Positions 24,780 through 33,245 of a DNA stretch of 62,236 nt are shown piece after piece. Each line of letters starts with the position of its first letter. Within the stretch, counting starts at the first letter, position 1. A model generated the notes under the pieces. It saw nothing but the letters and a program-made list of their open reading frames with translations, had not been told where the DNA came from and ran no database searches. The DNA comes from Fragilaria crotonensis (taxonomy: Eukaryota > Bacillariophyta > Fragilariophyceae > Fragilariales > Fragilariaceae). A program made the position numbers and the translations under genes. The stretch is from contig JAKSYS010000356.1 of the NCBI GenBank assembly GCA_022925895.1, positions 1-62,236 of the forward strand, read 5' to 3'.

Positions 24780-25083
24780 GACGTTTCTACTTTGATTGCA
24801 CACCATGGTACTCCTGATGTCGGAGTAATTGTCCGTAAGGATATGCATAAAGACTGCTACGTGTTATAGTGACAAGATCTCTACTCTGTCCTCTACTAGA
24901 GTACATGTTGTAGTCTACCGCTGAAAAATCAAACCTCCGCCGTGCAGCAATATACTTCTCGTGGACTTGCCAGAGAGAATGTGTGAGTAATGTGCGACTC
25001 TGCCCTTGAGGAACTCAGAACGGACGATGATTGTAGCTTCGAAACTCGACGAATACTCTGTTTGTTGGAGTACTTGTATACTA
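24780..25083. other. Short convergent spacer
   Basis: Space between the 3' ends of the dehydratase fusion and the propeller gene. Nothing recognised. Confidence 0.5.
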
Positions 25084-26390
25084 TCATTTCTTCTTCTTTA
25101 CCACCAAATTGGTAGGAACCTTTAGAGGTTGGCTCCGTACCATCATGCGGTAGAGATCAGTAGCGCTGCTAACGTAAAGGAAGCCATCTTGACCCAATGT
25201 AAGTGAGGTTGCCGGTGCTGGTAATTCCAGAGACGCTATGATTGCACCTTGCGATGTCAAGACAAGGAGCGTTTGGCCAAAACCAGCGTAGAGGTTGCCC
25301 CCTTGATCAACCACAATAGGCCCTGGTGCAGTTGCACTTGCATCCGCGCCAATGCTCCATTCGTACACAACTTCGTACCGGCTGTCCCAGAGAGGTTCGT
25401 CGTCATCATCATTAAGAAATAGATGCAACACTTTAATGGAACTACCGACTTTTACCACAGCGTAGAGACCTTTCCAGGTCATATCCAAAGCCAACCCACC
25501 AATCGCCGTCAATCCCGGTGCGCTGTAAAAATCTTGACAGGAATGTCATGATTCTGAGTGGTATTCCACTCGTGAGCTAATCAGGATTCCCATGTGGATT
25601 CCAGTGGCGGGATCGACATGGCATTGTCCAAGTAGTACAAGGCCGCTTGCTGACAATCGACATCGTAGTCGGCAACAATCAAATCGCCGTATGTGGTGTA
25701 CAACAATGAATTTGATTGATAAATTCGACGTTGCGATTGTTGTGTTTCATCTGTGGAACAAAGACTGGGTACTTGAAGGATGAGAGGCGTCCGAGCACCG
25801 GATTCCTCCATGCGAACAATGCGTTGTTCTCCCCATTCAGCAATAACGAGTCTGCCCTCGGCACTCGTGTGCTTGGATCCAAAGTCTATGGCCAGTCCTC
25901 CGGATCCTCCATGGTCAACGGTGGAGCAGTTGCGCCATGGATGATGTTTCGATCGACATCCACTAGGATCCATGTGGAGTGTCTTGCCAATGGCAATCGG
26001 CCCTCCGCCCACTTCCCATCGCCAGATGCGACCCGCATGTGCCGATTGACTGAGTAGAAGAAAGCCGCGACCGAGATCTTCGTCATGCTTCCAAATTGTG
26101 TCGACAACGCCTTCAAGAGCCTGACCTTGCACTAAATTAAGACCTTGCAGGAGCGTTTTCGGCGTTTTGGAATCCAGATAAAAGATTTTTTGGGCAGGCA
26201 GCATAAGCTCGATGCTGATTTGATTTTGTACTAAAGTTCCCATGGATCTACCCGACAGACGCGTATCTTGGAGTCGAGAACCCAAGAAGTATGCCAAGGC
26301 TGGTATGAAGACTGTCAACCAGGCATATGATGGCGGGATGGAATGCTTTGCTAGACTCATTCTCATGGTCTGTTGTCCAAATGACACCAA
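25084..26390 (-). pseudogene. SMP-30/strictosidine-synthase-like beta-propeller, disrupted
   Basis: The N-terminal half (26390 to 25581) has a membrane anchor (AWLTVFIPALAYFLGSRL) and a propeller part with WRWEVGGGPIAIGKT, GGSGGLAIDF and EGRLVIAEWGEQRIVRMEE, typical of SMP-30/gluconolactonase-like lactonases and strictosidine-synthase-like proteins. The C-terminal half (25512 to 25084) has GGLALDMTWKGLYAV, VVDQGGNLYAGFGQ and LGQDGFLYVSSATDL. Between them the reading continues past a TGA (25581) as LAHEWNTTQNHDIPVKIF and then needs one extra T in a run of five T near 25527 to reach YSAPGLTAIGG. I saw no good GT-AG intron to explain this. Either the gene is decayed or the sequence has errors. 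Substrate unknown; the anchor suggests the secretory system. Confidence 0.65.
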
Positions 26391-26726
26391 GTCTTAAATC
26401 TCTCAGCTCTCAGGTGCACTGGGAGTGAGTGGACTGTGGACTGTGGATTGTTGATTGTTGATAACAGTATGCGTAGTAGGGTATGTCATACTACACACTC
26501 TACCGGTAGTGAGTGGAATCATTATTGTCGACTATCGGTGCTTATACTACCGGTACTGTAGTAGTATCGTACCTGGTAGACTATACATGGTAACTGGTAA
26601 CCCGAGTGATGGATAAATTCTGAACCTGCTACCAGGTACTGTAGCATATTCGGAATATCTTCCGCATTTGTTGGATACGACATAAAGAACACACACTCTC
26701 GGAACTGCTAATCCGCGCATTGCCAA
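26391..26726. other. Divergent promoter spacer, GTAC-rich
   Basis: Between the propeller gene and the methyltransferase gene. It contains many TAGTAC/GTAC palindromes and ACCGGTA-type repeats. No coding frame. Confidence 0.5.
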
Positions 26727-27737
26727 ATGATTCGATCGTCGTCGTTGTTTCATTCTGGAAGGTTTCTGTCGCACACTTGGTTTTATCGTGCTCTTCATTC
26801 TTATTTATTCCTATCTCGAGCTTCCAGTTTACGACCGTTCCGAACGACTTTCAGGACGACAACTGGATGGTCTAGTGCTGTCATGATGTCTGCCAGATTG
26901 GATTCTCCCTCGGCACAACGCAACAAGGAAGTGATTTGGAACGTTTTGAAAAGCAGAATATTTCATCCCGAAGGTGAATCCCATGTATCACAACTCCGAG
27001 TCCTCGAAATTGCGGCGGGGTCAGGTGTTCACAGTCGTTACTTCTGCGAGCAGCTCTTGTCACTGCTTGAGGATCGGGGCAGCAGCGACAGCAGCCAAAC
27101 GTTTCCCAAATCCGTAATCTGGTTCCCAACTGATCCGACCGTCGAGTCGCGGCGATCTATAGAAGCATATCGCGACGATACAGTCTCTGGAATCTTGCAA
27201 TTGCCTTTCGCGCTCACATTGGACGAGACTGGAATTGTGCAAGACGACCTTCCGATAGATGATGGATCTATTGATGTTATTGTGTGCATAAACATGATTC
27301 ACATTTCGCCGTGGGAGGCCACTGTGGGCTTATTGAAGGCGGCGCAACGACTCTTGAAACCTGGCAGTGGTATCCTGTATTGTTATGGCCCTTTCAGGGA
27401 AGGTGGTACTGCTGTCGAATCGAATCTGTACGTTTATTGTTGTATGTGCTTTCATGGGTAGTAGTATCTGAGCAAATTCACACATCTCACCTATGACTCC
27501 CGTGCTCTTTATGCTGCCACCTCTGTTGGTAACACCAGGGCGTTTGAAGTTTGGCTTCATTCCCTTGATTCATCCTATGGGCTCCGTAATTTGGAAGATG
27601 TAGTGGACCTGGCCGAGTCCTCCAACCTTCTGGAATTCATGGAGCGAGTGGAAATGCCTGCCAACAATTTGAGTGTCTTATTTCGGCGCAAGCACAATCC
27701 CACCACCATCAATTTAAAGGAAATTGGCGATAGCTGA
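26727..27737 (+). CDS. METTL26/DUF938-family methyltransferase
   Basis: SAM-dependent methyltransferase-fold protein of the DUF938 (METTL26) family, whose substrate is not established. The core begins SPSAQRNKEVIWNVLKSRI, followed by the SAM loop VLEIAAGSGVHSRYF, then CINMIHISPWEAT and GILYCYGPFREGG. A 45-nt GT-AG intron (27428-27472) splits ESNL; after it exon 2 reads GLRNLEDVVDLAESSNLL and ends with the family motif MPANNLSVLFRRK. About 321 residues. Roughly 55 residues before the core are rich in Ser, Arg and Phe and may target an organelle, though the internal Met at MMSARLDS is an alternative start. The intron is short but keeps the frame and joins the conserved motifs. Confidence 0.82.
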
Positions 27738-28002
27738 CCTGTCATACTAGGAACTGTTTCCGATCTCTCCACTCCCTACTTGACTTCCAACGTTATAAAG
27801 TTGTTTTTGTGAAACGCAGTCCTCCAGACGACTAAACGCTGCGCGTCTTGAAGAACCAACGCTTGCTCAGACTCAGGTCCCGACTCCTCCTAGCTCGTTT
27901 CACTGGACTTTGGAGTGCAAGTACCAATGGACTGCCTCCTAAGTGCAGTACGGGAACAATGGAGTGGACCAATTATAGGAGGGAGACGTTCAGTCTTTGC
28001 TA
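27738..28002. other. Spacer before the inverted-repeat element
   Basis: No gene recognised; ends at the TA that flanks the element at 28003. Confidence 0.5.
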
Positions 28003-28025
28003 CAGTCTACTCTCGATATTATGGG
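28003..28025 (+). repeat. Left terminal inverted repeat
   Basis: Reads CAGTCTACTCTCGATATTATGGG in full (23 bases, split here only as CAGTCTACTC then TCGATATTATGGG). Paired with 29043-29065 on the other strand with one mismatch. Confidence 0.85.
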
Positions 28026-29042
28026 TACCCTGGTAACTGGCGAAAAGTGCCCATAATATCGAAACACCCATAATACATTAACACGTGATATGTACGTGCT
28101 TTTTAAGTACTGGCACAGTACAGTAGTGTTCTACTGGAATAAGTGGCCCTGTCTTGTACCATAGTACGTAGTACAGAAGTACAGCTACTAGCTATGGAGT
28201 ACTGGAGTGAAGGCAATATAGCACCCTCAAAACCTACACACAAAACATTGACTATTAGCTACGAACAGCAATGGCTGAATGAAAATGCTTTCCCTGAAGT
28301 TGAGATTATGTTAGACCATACAAATGATACTTCTACAAATGCCAATAATATGTGGGTCATTATGGCAGCAGTAACATCTTGGCTGGGACCAGCACATTAA
28401 TGATAGATGAGGAGATGCTATTGAGCCTACAATTGAGGTAGCAAATGAGGATGCTATCAATCCATCAACAGAAATAGCAAGGGTGTTGATCCTGATGACC
28501 CTCCACCTCATCAATTGCTCTCACACAATGCTGCCCATGAGACCCTGAAGAGCAAGAATGCTTCAAAGAAAAAAATCTTGGCTAGCTAGTACCTTGAATC
28601 AGAGCCTTACCAACAAAGATGCCACCAAAATGATGCAAAAAGGAAGAGGGACACAGACATTTTAGGTGCATTCAATCTAATGGAGAACAATGCTGTGAAG
28701 CATTTGCAGAAACAAGGTATCTTGGAAAGAAGTAAAGCTGCCAGCCAACTGTGCTTCATTTTTTCTACTATGAATAAGCCACCCACAGATGAGGGCATTG
28801 CTGATGCATATCATTATGACTCTTCCTACTCCTCAGCAGCAAGTGCCAGTGCAATACATGATGTAATAAGAGAGTAGTAATGAGTACAACAAGCATATGA
28901 ACTGGCCATTATTAGGCAGTAGGTGCAATAATCCGGTACAGTACCACACACACAGTACACAGTATAGAGGTGGTCTGTCCGTCATCGGAGGTGGTAAATC
29001 CAGAATAATGCCCATATTACCGAGAGTGCCCATACTATTTTG

Positions 29043-29065
29043 CCCATAATATCGCGAGTAGACTG
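29043..29065 (-). repeat. Right terminal inverted repeat
   Basis: Reverse complement begins CAGTCTACTCGCGATATT, matching the left end at all but one of 23 positions. Confidence 0.85.
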
Positions 29066-29067
29066 TA

Positions 29068-29902
29068 TTGCATTGAGTAATACCGGCAACGGTGATACAG
29101 TACTCCGCTCTCCAGTACTGCAGTAGTCGTTCTCAAGTACCTGGTACAGTACCAAAGAGTACCTCCATGTCATACCAGTACTTGGCAAAAAGCGCTTGGA
29201 GTACCAGTAGTGTTGTACCATACTGGAGTACTAACGTTGTCAGTACTCTTGCTCCTATCATAGCTACCGTAGTAGTCGTTCATTTTTTACTGGAGCACTT
29301 GTATACTTGTAGCTTGTAGCTTGTAGTACCTGGTACTCCTTTGTTATACATACGCTACTACTAGCTATTACACTTAGTACTCCAGTACAGAATAGAGGGA
29401 ATATCATAGAGCCCTCCATGGCATACTCTACTACTAGCTACTCGTCGTAGAGAGTAGAGTAATCCAGTACAAGGACAGATGCCATACTCGAGAACACCAT
29501 CCGCATAGGCGTATAGTCATATATACCATATACCACATCCTTCCATGAACATTATAATTCAAAATAATGGTGTTTATCAACCGTCATTTGCCGGACCTTC
29601 CTGCAGCATTTTGTACGTCCAAGTCATCGCTGACGCGGTGAGGCTAATCCTGACGAGGCCTCCCACGACAGCCATTCCTTCCTTCGTTAGACTCAACTCC
29701 CGTGTCGGAATGCAGCGGTCCTCGTACATTTGTTCTCTGCTGCGTTTAGTCAGCTCGCTGACTAACGAGAACCTTCACATCAGACCAAGAGTCCATCTGC
29801 TGATCACATCACGAACTGCGAAAATTTGTTCCAAAGGATTAGGGACAAGTTGTGATTTGAAAAGCGGCTGCCCCACGCCTCGATTTCCATCACGATAGAG
29901 TA
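29068..29902. other. GTAC-rich intergenic region upstream of guanylate kinase
   Basis: From about 29095 to 29480 the DNA is dense in GTAC, AGTACT and TAGTAC palindromes. An open frame at 29545-29898 precedes the kinase and is not recognised; it may be 5' untranslated DNA. No other gene seen. Confidence 0.5.
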
Positions 29903-30697
29903 ATGCCCTTGTTCCCATTGCGAACTATCGTCATGTTGACAATGCTCGTTCGCTGTGTACCGGCGCTTGTCACTTCATCGCGACCCATTTTATCAACGCC
30001 GACCACACTTTCCGCGGCGAGCTTGGACATTTCTGCAATTCCCTCATTCTCGAGTCGCTTCTCGACAGCATCCTCCTTTTCCGACAAGTCGGATGCACAC
30101 AGTATGGTCCTCGACCCGCTCGTCGTGTGCGGCCCGAGCGGAGTGGGCAAGGGAACCATCATTCAACGGTTTATGGCAGACCATGATCGTAGCTTTGGTT
30201 TCACTGTGTCACATACGACCCGCAATCCACGTCCTGGCGAAATTGACGGCATTCACTACCACTTTGTGTCGCGGGATGAGATGGAAAAGGACATTCGGCG
30301 ACAAAATCTGTTTCTGGAACATGCCGAGGTACACGGGAATTTGTATGGTACAAGTTGGAAGGCATTGCACGACGTTCAAAACCAAGGTCGGCGGTGCTTG
30401 TTAGACATTGATGTCCAAGGGGTGCAAGCGTTGAAGAAGCAGACCGTCTACTCGGGTTCCGAATGGCAGCCGCGATTTGTCTTCATTGCCCCGCCGTCCA
30501 TGGAGCTTTTGGCGAAGCGCCTGTCATTACGAGGAACAGAAGACGAAGCATCTCTAAGGCGACGAACGGCCATGGCAAAAACAGAAATGGACTATGGTCT
30601 GCAAGAGGGTAACTTCGATGCCATTATCGTTAACGACGACCTTGACACCGCATGTCGAGAATTCGCGAAGACGGTTAAAGCCCTGTATGCGATGTAA
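29903..30697 (+). CDS. Guanylate kinase, organelle-type
   Basis: Phosphorylates GMP to GDP with ATP, needed for GTP and dGTP supply. Uninterrupted frame of 264 residues. The kinase domain starts near residue 70 with LVVCGPSGVGKGTIIQRF (P-loop). It continues with SHTTRNPRPGEIDGIHYHFV (GMP-binding), FLEHAEVHGNLYGTS, LLDIDVQGVQ, and the lid region ERGTEDEAS-like LRGTEDEASLRRR. The extra ~70 N-terminal residues include a hydrophobic start (MLTMLVRCVPALVTSS) and a Ser/Thr-rich part low in acids, consistent with organelle targeting, plastid or mitochondrial. Tail-to-tail with the CAF-1 gene, 120 bp apart. Confidence 0.93.
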   Translation: MPLFPLRTIVMLTMLVRCVPALVTSSRPILSTPTTLSAASLDISAIPSFSSRFSTASSFSDKSDAHSMVLDPLVVCGPSGVGKGTIIQRFMADHDRSFGFTVSHTTRNPRPGEIDGIHYHFVSRDEMEKDIRRQNLFLEHAEVHGNLYGTSWKALHDVQNQGRRCLLDIDVQGVQALKKQTVYSGSEWQPRFVFIAPPSMELLAKRLSLRGTEDEASLRRRTAMAKTEMDYGLQEGNFDAIIVNDDLDTACREFAKTVKALYAM

Positions 30698-30817
30698 ATT
30701 ACCGTAGAGAGGCTATCCAACCTGTTACTAGAAGAACACTGTATGATACATGAAGTTGGACTTCTATGCATTTCATTAGATTAAGGCTTCGCGACAAGCC
30801 ATCCACATAAGTCGTCC

Positions 30818-32594
30818 TTATTGATGTCCCGGTGATACGACAGTAAGTTCGACGCGTTTCTTCTTTTTCTTGGGTTCCAAGACGTTCACCGTCGGTGCTT
30901 CGCCATCCCCATTATTGAGCCACATACTCTTGTCTGCCGTTGCCGCAGGCACACCAGCAACCACTCGTTGATTCGATGCATCCGACTTTCGATGAGGTTG
31001 CAAAATGTTGACTGTTGGTTCCGGCCGCTGACGTTCCCCGATGGGTGAAACGAGCGCAACATTCTCTAAAGTAATAGTGCCGGTCGTCGTCATGGTGGGT
31101 GTTCTATTCATATCCACCAGTAATGTCTCCTTGGTTTCCACATCGTTCGTCGTCTCCTTCTTGTCATAAACTCGTCCCAACTCGCCCTCCTCAAACATGA
31201 CAAACGATAGATACCCATCGGAACTGCATACAATCAAGGACTGGCCGTCTGGTGTCCACATGGCATCCGTCAATCCAGAATAGTGCAAACCACGGGCCAT
31301 GGCAATGGGCTTCGTATGGTACGTATCGTAAATCAACACGGATTTCTCGGTCAAGACGCAAAAGATGGTTTTGTAACGTAATCCAGCATGCTGCTGAACG
31401 CCCTCCGGCAAGTGGAACAAGATGGGATTGGCGGCCACGACTCGAGAGGGCTAGGTTTGGCAGAAAATCAGAACGCGGAATCGGCATAGAAAATGAGTTC
31501 CACCAACTCGCTGTTGTTGGGGCATCAAAACGTACCTTATCATGTCCCGGCAAAATCTTGCAGGGGGCGTCATAGCAGTGACGGCGGAATATCAATGTGG
31601 CGCACTGATCCTTCCACAAACCGGCAGGTGTTACGAGGTAAGCGCCATCCGCTGTCCAGGCCAGGCGCCGGAAGAAGGATTCCAGTGCTGCCTCTTCCGC
31701 AAAGAGCGGTTCACGTTTGGCCTTTTCGCTCCCATCCAAAACACCAGCAGTGCTTGTCGCAGCTGCAGCAGGTGCTTCGTCCACCTTGGGAATGTAATAC
31801 TTGATGAGCTTCCCCTTTCCCAACTCAAGTTTCGTATCCGATGTTGCTTTCTTCTTCTTGTTGAATTTTCTGGAGTACAGGCGAACGGTACGATCGCAGC
31901 TCATGGACGCCACGTAGGTTCCCAGTGGGTCCATCGCCACTCCTTGAACGTAATGAGTATGATCCCTGGTATTGCGATAAACGCAGGTCCAAAGCGACTC
32001 TTTTTGCAATTCCACCGTGCCGGTGTTGTTGGTTGTGTTTAACGCAAACGATTCGTCTTCGTAAATGGAAAGGCAATGATCGAGTGTGCCTACCACCAAG
32101 CGTCGCGAATCGGCACTCCAGTCGAGATCGTAAATGGCATCGTGGCCACTCAAGATTTTGATTGACAATTGTTGTTCTGTTTCGATGGAACTCCAATAGT
32201 GCTTGCCGTTGCCACCCCCGCGTTTGGAAGGTGGAATGGAGTAGATGATGATAGACCCTGAATCACTGGCGGTCGCCAAATGCAATCCGTTGGGGCTGAA
32301 TTTGACCGCGTTAACAGTGGCATCGTGTCGCGTCAGTGTCGTTAACAGCTCTACCTTTACCATTTTGAAGGGTGAGTTGCGGTCCAATTTAGAATAAATT
32401 TCCTTTCCTTCGGGGACAAGCAGTAGCTTCCAAAGGTTAACTTCGTGGTTCCCGGCAGTTGCGAGCACGAGACCAAATTTGTTGTGGGCGACCATACCGG
32501 ACTCTAACAGCGAAAGCGAAAAGATTGGAGCATTCTTGTTTTGTTCGTTGTCCGTGCCGTTGTGCCACAGGATTTGCGGCGTTTCCACTTTCAT
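30818..32594 (-). CDS. CHAF1B: Chromatin assembly factor 1 subunit B (p60), WD40 protein
   Basis: CAF-1 p60 helps place histones H3-H4 on newly copied DNA. Exon 1 is 32594-31536 (353 codons), an 85-nt intron (31535-31451, GTACGT...CCTAG) follows, and exon 2 is 31450-30818; 563 residues. The N-terminus MKVETPQILWHN resembles the family start. WD40 blades show VNAVKFSPNGLHLATASDSG, IYDLDWSADSRRLVVGTLD and VQGVAMDPLGTYVASMSCDR. The splice joins GHDK to PSRVVAANPILFHLP, restoring the conserved KPS-type motif, then IFCVLTEKSVLIYDTYHTKP and LTDAMWTPDGQSLIVCSSDG. The C-terminal ~100 residues are low in structure with repeated TVNILQP/TVNVLEP motifs. The frame is intact once spliced. Confidence 0.92.
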
Positions 32595-32776
32595 TGTGAG
32601 TGTCTAATCGCTTGTTGGCCAAAGGAAGCAGTATCAGGAATGATTGAAGACGACTTCGTGAAACAGCAAAGAGGTGAGGGAGTATATACGATGCACAGCA
32701 CCACTACTGGTACCAGGTAATAGTGTGAATTGTGAATTCTATGAGAGGCGATGCAAGATGCAAGTCGAGGTCACAG

Positions 32777-32842
32777 TTTTGGCGTTGAAGCGAAATTGGC
32801 GCAGTAATGTTAGTTTTGGCGCGTCATTTTGAATTGCGCGCC
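32777..32842. promoter_or_regulatory. Cluster of E2F-like sites upstream of CAF-1 p60
   Basis: TTTTGGCG (32777-32784), ATTGGCGC (32795-32802), TTTTGGCGCG (32814-32823) and TTGCGCGCC (near 32834) lie 180-245 bp before the CAF-1 p60 start. TTTTGGCGC fits the E2F/DP consensus TTTSSCGC. CAF-1 is an S-phase gene in animals and plants, so E2F control is plausible; binding itself is inferred. Confidence 0.6.
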
Positions 32843-33031
32843 GTCCCTGGGACATGCGGAAATTCTTCTCAGGACGGAAATAATAACCGTCTTTGCCGTT
32901 GACTGATTTTAAAACCAATGATGGATAACGGCAAAATATTTTTGAGCATATCGAAAATGTCAGACTCGCGCTCGTGAGCTTGGCTTGCGCGTTTCCGAAA
33001 CCTTCTTAGGAACGAAGAATGTTGAAAGGAC

Positions 33032-33235
33032 CTTCTTCGCCCGAAGAAGCCTGCTTCCAAATCTTCTTCGTGCGAAGAAACCTTCTTCGTTGGATGTCGT
33101 TTTCTACTTAGGTCATCGAAGAAGGTGTTCACATGAAAGTCTGGTCTGGTACATGTTGCACACTGAACCAACGTAGAATATTTTGGTGTGTGTCACTTCA
33201 AAACCTTCTTCGCATGTCTTCTTCGTCCGAAGAAG
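33032..33235. repeat. Cluster of CTTCTTCG/CGAAGAAG hairpins
   Basis: The 8-mer CTTCTTCG and its complement CGAAGAAG recur in inverted pairs: 33032-33049 and 33218-33235 are perfect with a 2-nt gap, 33063-33079 is one base short, and 33082-33089 pairs with 33117-33124 across 27 nt. A further lone copy is at 33205-33212. No gene overlaps. Confidence 0.85.
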
Positions 33236-33245
33236 GTTTGCAAAT

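Larger units (their letters stand above)
28003..29065. mobile_element. Nonautonomous inverted-repeat DNA transposon, TA-flanked
   Basis: A 1063-bp unit with 23-bp terminal inverted repeats starting CAGTCTACTC and differing at one base, flanked on both sides by TA (28001-28002 and 29066-29067). TA flanks and CAGT ends fit the Tc1/mariner superfamily. The 12-mer CCCATAATATCG and variants recur inside both ends. At the left end 28014-28025 and 28050-28061 form a perfect inverted pair able to fold back. Interior open frames (28143-28400, 28680-28877) match nothing I recognise, and no DDE transposase is visible, so it probably moves only with help. Confidence 0.75.

Noticed and set aside
28143-28877. 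Open frames inside the inverted-repeat element as a transposase
   Set aside because: No DDE or other transposase motif is visible and several stops interrupt the region.
31451-31535. Apparent frameshift in the CAF-1 p60 gene
   Set aside because: A GTACGT...CCTAG intron of 85 nt removes it and rebuilds the conserved GHDK-PSR junction, so no frameshift is needed.
32869-33171. 100-residue minus-strand frame across the CTTCTTCG hairpins
   Set aside because: Its Phe/Arg/Ser-rich composition comes from the repeated CTTCTTCG words, and no family is recognisable.
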